In this document: in pieces, positions 7,395-13,613 of the stretch | How the letters are laid out: each line of letters opens with the position of its first letter | Position numbering within the stretch: the first letter of the stretch is position 1 | Source of the DNA: JBGRQA01 sp041725895 | GTDB taxonomy: Bacteria; Bacteroidota; Bacteroidia; Bacteroidales; Marinifilaceae | Direction of reading: 5' to 3' | NCBI GenBank assembly: GCA_041725895.1 | Contig: JBGRQA010000056.1 | Location: forward strand, 1 to 16,218 | Length of the DNA stretch: 16,218 nt | Made by a program: the position numbers and the translations under genes | The notes under the pieces: generated by a model | Databases searched by the model: none | Seen by the model: the letters and a program-made list of their open reading frames with translations, nothing else | What the model was told of the DNA's origin: nothing

Positions 7395-7673
7395 TTAAGC
7401 AATGTACAATACGTCAGACTGCGCCATCAAAAGATAGTCTTCACCATCAATATTCAACTCGGTTCCCGCGTACTTGCCATAAAAAACAGTATCACCAATC
7501 TTAACCTCCATTGGTTCATCTTTTTTATCTGCACCAATCAAAACAACCTTTCCTTGCTGAGGCTTTTCCTTTGCAGAGTCAGGAATAATAATACCGCTTA
7601 CGGTTTTCTCTTCAGCAGCCATAGGCTGAATCAAAATTTTTCCTGCTAGAATTTTACCATTTAATTCTGACAT
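7395..7673 (-). CDS. groS: Co-chaperonin GroES (10-kDa)
   Basis: A 92-residue GroES, the heptameric lid of the GroEL chamber. Visible marks: the beta strand GKILAGKILIQPM, the mobile loop EEKTVSGIIIPDSAKEKP (about 21-38) that contains the GroEL-binding hydrophobic triplet III, QQGKVVLIGA, and VFYGKYAGTELNIDGEDYLL near the C-terminus. Length is slightly below that of E. coli (97). It is first in the groES-groL operon; the transcript must start in 7674-7873, downstream of the secG terminator. That leader is A/T-rich and I could not identify a convincing promoter or heat-shock operator in it. Confidence 0.98.
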   Translation of the reverse strand: MSELNGKILAGKILIQPMAAEEKTVSGIIIPDSAKEKPQQGKVVLIGADKKDEPMEVKIGDTVFYGKYAGTELNIDGEDYLLMAQSDVLYIA

Positions 7674-7873
7674 CTTTTAAATATTTTAAGGTTTATATAA
7701 TTTTTTTTTGAACGATTGTTTTGTTTCACATTCTGTGCCAAACCAGTGAATTGGACATTTTAACAGTTTGAAATAGAATTTTTATTGACATAAGAGAAAA
7801 AAAAGAAGTCTGATTCGCCTCCTAAAAAAAACAATATCCATAAATATACTGAATTGCAACCAAATATGTAAAC

Positions 7874-7911
7874 AAAAAAAGTGTCAGTATGCAATGACAT
7901 ACTGACACTTT
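7874..7911 (-). terminator. Strong terminator ending the secG operon
   Basis: A 14-bp perfect stem (AAAGTGTCAGTATG at 7878-7891 with CATACTGACACTTT at 7898-7911) and a 6-base loop. On the minus strand it is followed by a U tract (seven A on plus at 7874-7880). It begins about 45 bp after the secG stop and separates secG from groES, which therefore needs its own promoter. The rest of 7674-7955 is A/T-rich leader. Confidence 0.9.
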
Positions 7912-7955
7912 GTATATTTTTCCATCTGCCTTAGCAGATTTAATCCAATTCGATA

Positions 7956-8297
7956 CTATTTGCTGGTATCCTTATCTGTAGCAGGAGCTTCAGTTGGGAA
8001 AGCAGGAATTGAAGTTGGATCTTGTTTTTCTTTCAATTGCTGCTCGATAAGAGATTTTTCGGTATCATTCTCAGCACGTGGAATTGTCATTGCCGCTACA
8101 AGGCAAAGAAACAAAAGAGAACCAGCCAAAGTCCAGGTTGCTTTTTCCAGGAAGTCGGCAGTTTTACGTACTCCCATAATTTGGTTTGAAGAGGAAAAGC
8201 TGGAAGCCAAACCACCTCCCTTGGAGTTTTGTACCAGTACAATCAGTACTAACAGCACACAAACAATAATGATTAAAACTGAAACTAAGGTATACAT
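7956..8297 (-). CDS. secG: Preprotein translocase subunit SecG
   Basis: A 113-residue SecG, the small subunit of the SecYEG channel in the inner membrane. It has two membrane helices, residues about 3-22 (TLVSVLIIIVCVLLVLIVLV) and about 54-72, and between them the family signature QNSKGGGLASSFSSSNQIMGVRK, with the conserved glycines and the loop that associates with SecY. The tail after residue 75 is hydrophilic, Pro/Thr/Lys-rich and typical for Bacteroidota length. The start lies 6 bp after the stop of the TPR protein, so the two are translationally close. It is last in the unit sigma-54 activator - lptE - TPR - secG and is followed by a strong terminator. An exporter subunit in the same unit as lptE suggests a shared envelope-biogenesis theme. 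Confidence 0.96.
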   Translation of the reverse strand: MYTLVSVLIIIVCVLLVLIVLVQNSKGGGLASSFSSSNQIMGVRKTADFLEKATWTLAGSLLFLCLVAAMTIPRAENDTEKSLIEQQLKEKQDPTSIPAFPTEAPATDKDTSK

Positions 8298-8303
8298 ACT
8301 ATT

Positions 8304-9470
8304 CTATTTTCTGTTTATTAACTTTTTAATTCTCTCAATCTGACTCGCAAAGTAAGCATTTTTTTCGGGATTTTTCAAGCTTAATTTTTCATAAACGCCA
8401 ATGGCTTTTGCGTAAAGCTTCTGCTTCACATAGATTTGGGCCAGAGTTTCACTCATAAAGCTGTCACTCTCGGCTACACTCGACTCTGATATATCTTTCT
8501 GAATATCAAGAGGCTCATCTTTTCGCGAGATGCGTGGTTCATTCTGTATGAAATTGTCTATTAAATCAATTCCCTTTCTTTTCTTTTTGGATTTCTGAAG
8601 CCCTTCTTTTTCCTCAGTTTTTTCGGATGTATCTTTTTCAACATCGGATCCTTCGGTCTTGGGTTTCATCCTGTTCAACCAGTCGGCAAAAGAATGAATC
8701 TCCTCTTCCGTATGGGATTCTTCGGCAAATTCTCCCTTCTCCACCTTTGGCAAGGCTGTTTGATTTTCACTCTGGGTGATGTCGTAAGCCTGGGCCTCAA
8801 ATGGCATCATGTCGAGGGTCTTTTTCCGCCTCCTTTTCGACTTAGCAATCACTTCATCCGAAACACCTGTCTGCTCCGAATCCACCACCTCTTCCTTCTT
8901 CTCCTCTACTTCTTCCTGCGGAACGATCGTGTCACTGGGCATTTCATCAGAAAGCTCCAAAATCTCCCCTGTTTCAAGGTTGACCCATTCTTCGGAGGAG
9001 GAGGTTTCTTTCTCTGCTACATCCTGGGACGATTCATCTGCCGTATCATCCCAATCAATCAAGTCGTTTTCAGTAGAGATTTCTACGGTTGGTTCTATCT
9101 CTTCCGTCACAACCTCAACAGGCGCTTCCTTTTGGTCTTCAGTTGGTATCGCATCCTCCTTTTCCGTAGCAATCAAAGGCTTTTCAGGCTCCATTTTTTC
9201 AGGAGCAACTTGTTTCTCTTCAGGAAGATCTAATACCAACTGATCGTTGAGGAAAAGGTACAATTGCCTTCTATCGGGGATAAATACCGAGGAAGCTTTT
9301 AGTTCCTCATTAAAGCGGATACTTTTCTGATCGTGCAAAGCCTTTAAGCGAAGCATATGGAGGGCCTGAAAATAAGGATACCTATCAATTACATCGGATA
9401 ATTCCTTGTAACTGTTCGCATCCATACTACCGGGATTGGCAATCCATTGTTCTAACGTTTCACGATCCAT
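8304..9470 (-). CDS. TPR-like acidic protein between lptE and secG
   Basis: A 388-residue protein, no signal peptide or membrane span. Three parts can be seen. Residues 1-75 are helical with an aromatic patch (RYPYFQALHMLRLKALHD). The middle, about 80-310, is low-complexity and very acidic (E-rich with P, V, T, S and K), likely disordered, with basic clusters KSKRRRKKT and KSKKKRKG. The end, about 335-388, is a TPR-like helix pair (ETLAQIYVKQKLYAKAIGVYEKLSLKNP). I chose the ATG at 9470 over a TTG at 9479 because the helix begins MDRETLEQW. The gene begins 10 bp after the lptE stop and ends 6 bp before secG, so it is in the operon. Proteins at this position are a conserved neighbour in Bacteroidota; I know no assigned function. 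It may be a cytosolic adaptor, but this is inference. Confidence 0.88.
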   Translation of the reverse strand: MDRETLEQWIANPGSMDANSYKELSDVIDRYPYFQALHMLRLKALHDQKSIRFNEELKASSVFIPDRRQLYLFLNDQLVLDLPEEKQVAPEKMEPEKPLIATEKEDAIPTEDQKEAPVEVVTEEIEPTVEISTENDLIDWDDTADESSQDVAEKETSSSEEWVNLETGEILELSDEMPSDTIVPQEEVEEKKEEVVDSEQTGVSDEVIAKSKRRRKKTLDMMPFEAQAYDITQSENQTALPKVEKGEFAEESHTEEEIHSFADWLNRMKPKTEGSDVEKDTSEKTEEKEGLQKSKKKRKGIDLIDNFIQNEPRISRKDEPLDIQKDISESSVAESDSFMSETLAQIYVKQKLYAKAIGVYEKLSLKNPEKNAYFASQIERIKKLINRK

Positions 9471-9480
9471 TCTATACAAA

Positions 9481-9990
9481 TTACCAGTTAACTACTGCTT
9501 TATTATAGATATCATCAATAATTTGTTTCAGTATCTCTTCCAAAGCCTCCTCTTCTACTTCGTTCAACTGTTTGGAACTATCGTAATCGTAGTAAGCAGA
9601 AAATGAGGAGTCGAAATCATATTCCTCTTCTATTGCGTTGGTAAATCTTACACGAACAGTAACCGTTAAACGGTTCGTTGCAGCAAGTTCATCTCGTTGA
9701 ATATCTCTTGCGGAAGTTGAATAGCCGGTAATTTCACCTTCAAAATTCAAATGTCCTTCCCCATCTACGATTTCATCCAGGTTGGTCTGCCCCCTGAATT
9801 TCTCCTTGAGAGCTTCGGTAAATTGTGAACTCAGGTTGGGGTTCACCAAAGGAGCCCGGTTGGCAAAATACTGTACCGAAAAAGTTTTGGCATCCTCATG
9901 GATCGTTCCCCCGGTAAAAGAGTAGTTCACTTTACAAGCCGCCATTCCAACAACAAGCAAAAGAACCGGTAACAATTTTAGTAACTTCAT
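9481..9990 (-). CDS. lptE: LptE-family outer-membrane lipoprotein (LPS assembly)
   Basis: A 169-residue lipoprotein. Its signal peptide is MKLLKLLPVLLLVVGMAAC, with the lipobox at Cys19, then KVNYSFTGGTIHEDAKTFSV. This opening (a strand, 'GGTI', then a 'K..SV.YF.N' strand) and the following EALKEKFRGQTNL helix are typical of the Bacteroidota LptE group. LptE plugs the LptD barrel that inserts lipopolysaccharide into the outer leaflet. The centre contains strands (HLNFEGEITGYSTS, RLTVTVRVRFTN) and the C-terminus a helix pair (EEEALEEILKQIIDDIYNKAV). The gene follows the sigma-54 activator after 47 bp and precedes the TPR gene by 10 bp. LptD is not in the window. The family is more divergent than in Proteobacteria, so the name rests partly on the gene order. 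Confidence 0.88.
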   Translation of the reverse strand: MKLLKLLPVLLLVVGMAACKVNYSFTGGTIHEDAKTFSVQYFANRAPLVNPNLSSQFTEALKEKFRGQTNLDEIVDGEGHLNFEGEITGYSTSARDIQRDELAATNRLTVTVRVRFTNAIEEEYDFDSSFSAYYDYDSSKQLNEVEEEALEEILKQIIDDIYNKAVVNW

Positions 9991-10037
9991 ATTCAGCTTT
10001 TAAAAATAGCAATATTAAAAATTCCTTTTCTCACTTC

Positions 10038-11270
10038 CTAACTAATGTTGTACTCCTTTATTTTTCGATAAAGTGTACGTTCGGAAATACCTAAATCCTG
10101 AGCAGCATATTTACGTTTTCCATTGTGCTTTTCCAGAGCCTTTTTAATCAATTCGATCTCCTTATCTTCCAGGGAAAGAGATTCTTCTACAAATTCTTCC
10201 GTGTCCTGAATGTTTGCTTCTTCCGAATGTGAAATCTGAACTGATGCAGAGGGGTGATGCACTACGTTGACCTCCTGATCTTCGTATAATTTTCGAATCA
10301 ACACAGCATTATCTTTCTGTAATTCGGAGGAATCTCCACTCTTCTGCATTAAATCGAAAACCAACTTTTTCAAATCAGTCATATCCTTTTTCATATCGAA
10401 GAGAACTTTGTACAATATTTCTCTTTCCGATGAAAAAGTTTGATCACTCTCCTGCTTATCACTAACGAGGGCAGGTAGCATGTGTTCTTCGGAGATGGGA
10501 AGATACTGCTTCAAGCCTTCTCCATCGATCTCCCTCTTTTGCTCGATAACTGAAATTTGTTCCGTTATATTTTTTAGTTGTCGAATATTTCCAGGCCAAC
10601 GATAACTTTGAAGTAAACGTTGAGCATCTTCATTTAAGCGCAAAGGAGGCATCCGGTACTTCTCGGCAAAGTCCATAGCAAACTTTCTAAAGAGAAGATA
10701 GATATCATCCCGCCGTTCACGCAAAGGAGGCATCAAAATGGGAACCGTATTCAATCGATAGTAAAGATCTTCACGAAACTTCCCTTCCTTTACAGAAATG
10801 GGTATGTTTACATTGGTGGCCGCTACAACTCTCACATTTGTCTTCAGCACTTTTGAGGACCCCACTTTCATAAATTCGCCGGTTTCCAGTATTCTCAACA
10901 GTCGTACCTGGGTAGAAAGGGGTAATTCTCCAATTTCATCCAAAAAAATTGTTCCCTTGTTGGCAACCTCAAAGTACCCTTTCCGATCGGATAATGCACC
11001 GGTAAAAGCCCCCTTTTCATGCCCAAACAATTCTGAATCGATTGTCCCTTCCGGAATCGCTCCGCAATTGACTGCGATATACGGGGCATGCTTTCGGGCA
11101 CTAAATTGATGAATAATTTGTGGAAACACCTCTTTACCCGTTCCACTTTCACCAGTTATCAATACTGAAAGATCAGTAGGTGCCACCTGAACGGCAATAT
11201 CAATGGCCCGGTTTAACGCAAAGGAATTTCCAATTATGCCAAACCGTTGCTTAATTTTTAATACATCCAT
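10038..11270 (-). CDS. Sigma-54-dependent transcriptional activator without a receiver domain
   Basis: A 410-residue enhancer-binding protein that uses ATP to open sigma-54 promoters. The AAA+ domain begins almost at the N-terminus (about 12-250): Walker A GESGTGKE (40-47), the sigma-54-contact loop GAFTGA (87-92), Walker B GTIFLDE with Asp111 and Glu112, sensor I VRVVAATN, and FREDLYYRLN. A variable linker (about 265-365) includes a coiled-coil-like stretch, and the C-terminal Fis-type HTH (about 370-410) has GKRKYAAQDLGISERTLYRK. There is no N-terminal receiver or other sensory domain, so activity is likely set by expression level or a partner. The ATG at 11270 has a strong Shine-Dalgarno site AAAGGAG 6 bp upstream (11277-11283). 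It heads the operon with lptE, the TPR gene and secG, and is divergent from a PAS kinase, which could be its partner, but nothing in the sequence proves this. Confidence 0.93.
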   Translation of the reverse strand: MDVLKIKQRFGIIGNSFALNRAIDIAVQVAPTDLSVLITGESGTGKEVFPQIIHQFSARKHAPYIAVNCGAIPEGTIDSELFGHEKGAFTGALSDRKGYFEVANKGTIFLDEIGELPLSTQVRLLRILETGEFMKVGSSKVLKTNVRVVAATNVNIPISVKEGKFREDLYYRLNTVPILMPPLRERRDDIYLLFRKFAMDFAEKYRMPPLRLNEDAQRLLQSYRWPGNIRQLKNITEQISVIEQKREIDGEGLKQYLPISEEHMLPALVSDKQESDQTFSSEREILYKVLFDMKKDMTDLKKLVFDLMQKSGDSSELQKDNAVLIRKLYEDQEVNVVHHPSASVQISHSEEANIQDTEEFVEESLSLEDKEIELIKKALEKHNGKRKYAAQDLGISERTLYRKIKEYNIS

Positions 11271-11308
11271 TCTATTCTCCTTTTATCTTTCTTAACCTTA
11301 TGGAGACA

Positions 11309-11316
11309 CAAAACTA
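11309..11316 (-). promoter_or_regulatory. Candidate -7 promoter box of the sigma-54 activator - lptE - TPR - secG operon
   Basis: TAGTTTTG on the minus strand is a perfect TAnnTTTG. The transcript would start near 11304, giving a leader of about 34 nt that contains the AAAGGAG site (11277-11283). No good TTTG is found 19-21 bp upstream; a palindrome occupies that area instead, so the promoter may depend on a regulator. Confidence 0.5.
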
Positions 11317-11323
11317 TATCTGC

Positions 11324-11350
11324 AATTTTATCAGTCTCACTGACAAAATT
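11324..11350. promoter_or_regulatory. 27-bp interrupted palindrome, candidate operator
   Basis: Arms AATTTTATCAGT (11324-11335) and ACTGACAAAATT (11339-11350), 3-bp spacer CTC, 11 of 12 positions paired. It sits directly upstream of the candidate -7 box of the sigma-54 activator operon, centred about 32 bp before the expected start, where a bound protein would meet RNA polymerase. It lacks a T tract in both directions immediately after the arms, so a terminator is less likely. Confidence 0.5.
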
Positions 11351-11501
11351 ACAATTTTTTCAGCTTTTTTCTATGCAATCAAAAGAGGGATTCTTTTAAA
11401 GAATGTTAAATATGAGAGCTTCGAAACAATCCTTTTCCAAGGACTGGAAAGTCCTGTAAAAATTTAGTATTTTTAAGAAAGAAAAATCAAAAACAATCCA
11501 A

Positions 11502-12671
11502 ATGAACCTGAATATTAGCAGTCTGAAAGAATCCAATGAATTCCTGAATATCCTTTTCGAAAACATTACTTCTGCTTTGTTCATCGTGGATAAAGATGTA
11601 CTTGTCCAAAATGTAAACAATTCCTTTTCGGTTCTTTTTCAGAAAAGGGAAGAACAGGTAACAGGTCTTCTCTGTGGAAATGCTATCGGCTGCCAGCACA
11701 CAGTTGAAGAAAACAAGAACTGCGGAGAAACCGGCTTCTGCGATAATTGTAACCTCCGAAAAAACATTATAAAATCGATGAGCAAAAAGGTTCCCACTCA
11801 TCGCCAAAAGCTATACCGAGATTTTTATATTGGAAATCAAAAACTCTCCAAACACTTCCTGTATAGTACCAGGTATATCACCTTCGAAGGAAACGAATAC
11901 ATCCTGATTATTGTTGATGACAACACAGAATTGGAAATCCAACGCCAAAAACTGTTGCAATCCAACCTGGAACTAAAGAACCTAAATCAGCAAAAATCCA
12001 AATTCCTGGGCATCGCTGCTCACGATTTAAGAAACCCTATCGGAGCCATTAATTCTTTTTCCTCCCTCCTTTTGGAGTCTCTTGATGATTTCTCGAACCA
12101 GGAAAAAGTTGAGTTTTTGGAAATTATTAAGAATAGTAGTCATTTCACACTAAACTTGCTGAATGAACTGTTGGACATCACCCAAATTGAATTGGGGCAA
12201 CTGACGCTAAGCAAAAAAGAACTGGATATACAGGAAACCATCAAAGAAATTATTAAAGTAAACAACATTTTTGCCCGCAAAAAAAAGATCGTAATTCATT
12301 ATTCCTTTCTGGATAAGCTCCCCAAAATATCCTTCGACCACAACAAAATAAGTCAGGTTTTACACAATCTCCTAAGTAATGCCATCAAATACTCCAATCC
12401 CAATACCGACATTGAGGTGCGGGTAACACGAGAAAAGAATCATATTAAAATCTCGGTAATCGACCAGGGAGTTGGAATTCCACAAAATGAACTTCACAAA
12501 GTTTTTCAGGCATTTGGAAAAACAAGTGCTCAAACTACAAATAATGAAAGCAGCACTGGTTTAGGCCTGTCCATTGTTAAAAAAATAGTGGAAGGACACG
12601 GAGGTACAATATCTGTTGAGAGTGAATTGGGAAAAGGATCACATTTTTTCTTTACTTTACCCCTCAATTAA
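11502..12671 (+). CDS. Soluble PAS-domain sensor histidine kinase with a cysteine cluster
   Basis: A 389-residue kinase with no membrane segment, so cytosolic. An N-terminal PAS domain (about 12-140) has NITSALFIVDKDVLVQNVN followed by a cluster of five cysteines, Cys58, Cys64, Cys74, Cys80 and Cys83, plus His66, suggesting a metal or Fe-S sensor. A coiled linker (about 142-165) leads to the H-box FLGIAAHDLRNP with phospho-acceptor His174. The ATPase domain shows the N-box LLSNAIKY (Asn293), the G1 box DQGVGIP (321-327) and the G2 box STGLGLS (351-357). No response regulator is adjacent. It is divergent from the sigma-54 activator with 231 bp between; kdsB follows after 53 bp on the same strand and may share its transcript. 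The activator lacks a receiver, so direct phosphotransfer to it is not expected. Confidence 0.93.
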   Translation: MNLNISSLKESNEFLNILFENITSALFIVDKDVLVQNVNNSFSVLFQKREEQVTGLLCGNAIGCQHTVEENKNCGETGFCDNCNLRKNIIKSMSKKVPTHRQKLYRDFYIGNQKLSKHFLYSTRYITFEGNEYILIIVDDNTELEIQRQKLLQSNLELKNLNQQKSKFLGIAAHDLRNPIGAINSFSSLLLESLDDFSNQEKVEFLEIIKNSSHFTLNLLNELLDITQIELGQLTLSKKELDIQETIKEIIKVNNIFARKKKIVIHYSFLDKLPKISFDHNKISQVLHNLLSNAIKYSNPNTDIEVRVTREKNHIKISVIDQGVGIPQNELHKVFQAFGKTSAQTTNNESSTGLGLSIVKKIVEGHGGTISVESELGKGSHFFFTLPLN

Positions 12672-12724
12672 AACAGATCTCAAAACAAGATTCTCCCAAA
12701 AACCATCAAATACTTTATTTAAAA

Positions 12725-13474
12725 ATGAAATTTATAGGAATCATTCCTTCCCGCTATGCATCCACTCGGTTTCCGGGAAAACCCCTCGCCGACATCAATG
12801 GCAAACCCATGGTGCAAAGGGTATACGAACAGGCTGCAAAAGTCCTGGATGCCGTTTATGTTGCAACGGACGACAATAGAATTGAAAATGCTGTAAAAGA
12901 ATTTGGAGGCAGAGTGGTAATGACATCGCCAGACCATCAAAGTGGAACAGACCGTTGTGCCGAAGCCTACGAAACCATCCGAAAAGCCAGCAACGAACAA
13001 TTCGATGTAATTATCAATATTCAGGGTGACGAACCATTTATTCAACCCGAACAAATAGAAGCCTTAAAGAATTGCTTCCAAAATGAAGCAACCCAAATTG
13101 GCACACTTGTAAAACCAATCACCCATTCACCGGAAATATTTGATCCCAACAAGGTAAAAGTAGTAATAGCAAGTAATGGCCAGGCAATTTATTTCAGCAG
13201 ATCTCCCATCCCTCATATCAGGAATACAAAGGAGGAACAATGGATGGAGAAACATACCTTTTACAAACATATTGGTATGTATGCCTACCGCAATACTGCA
13301 TTAAAAGAAATCACCCAACTTCCGCAAAGTAAGCTCGAACTTGCAGAATCACTGGAGCAACTTCGCTGGTTGGAAAACGGATACATTATTCAAACGGATA
13401 TTACCCAACATGAATCCATTGGGATTGACACTCCGGAAGATTTGGAACGAATTAAAGAAATGGGGCTACTTTAG
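12725..13474 (+). CDS. kdsB: 3-deoxy-manno-octulosonate cytidylyltransferase (CMP-KDO synthetase)
   Basis: A 249-residue enzyme that joins CTP and KDO to give CMP-KDO and diphosphate, the activated sugar for the inner core of lipopolysaccharide; cytosolic. The N-terminus MKFIGIIPSRYASTRFPGKP is the nucleotide-binding signature (SRYxSTRFPGKPL). Other marks are VYVATDD (44-50), INIQGDEPF with the metal-binding Asp102, a central KHIGMYAYR (181-189), KLELAESLEQLRWLENGY (203-220) and GIDTPEDLE with the second metal-binding Asp235. Length equals the family norm (about 245-255). It is complete with nothing odd. A terminator overlaps its stop codon. The 53 bp to the PAS kinase holds no strong promoter, so a shared transcript is possible though functionally unrelated. 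Confidence 0.97.
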   Translation: MKFIGIIPSRYASTRFPGKPLADINGKPMVQRVYEQAAKVLDAVYVATDDNRIENAVKEFGGRVVMTSPDHQSGTDRCAEAYETIRKASNEQFDVIINIQGDEPFIQPEQIEALKNCFQNEATQIGTLVKPITHSPEIFDPNKVKVVIASNGQAIYFSRSPIPHIRNTKEEQWMEKHTFYKHIGMYAYRNTALKEITQLPQSKLELAESLEQLRWLENGYIIQTDITQHESIGIDTPEDLERIKEMGLL

Positions 13475-13487
13475 GCTCCATTTTTTT
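13460..13487 (+). terminator. Terminator overlapping the end of kdsB
   Basis: ATGGGGC (13460-13466) pairs with GCTCCAT (13475-13481), with one G-T wobble and an 8-base loop, and is followed by a T run at 13481-13487. The stop codon TAG (13472-13474) lies in the loop, so the last codons of kdsB are part of the hairpin. Confidence 0.7.
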
Positions 13488-13613
13488 AACTTTTCATTAA
13501 GGATTATTAAGAAGGCATTAACCTGCTATCAATCTATTTTAGAGTAATTTTAAGTTGAAAAGAAGACAGAACTTCATTCTGCCATCACATTTCAATTTTT
13601 GTATCTTTATTTT

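Noticed and set aside
7726..7742. TTGGCAC on the minus strand upstream of groES, resembling a sigma-54 -24 element.
   Set aside because: The -12 part reads GTGA instead of TTGC, so the essential GC dinucleotide is missing. One half-site is not enough.
7674..7873. HrcA/CIRCE operator before groES.
   Set aside because: The TTAGCACTC-N9-GAGTGCTAA repeat is absent in this leader.
8694..9243. Two long plus-strand frames opposite the acidic TPR-like gene.
   Set aside because: They mirror the Glu-rich codons of the true gene (giving Ser/Phe or Leu/Arg-rich products) and have no features of their own.
11440..11455. Small dyad AGGACT-GGAA-AGTCCT before the PAS kinase.
   Set aside because: Six-bp arms without a T tract or promoter context; overlaps another short dyad (TTTCC/GGAAA). 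Likely chance.
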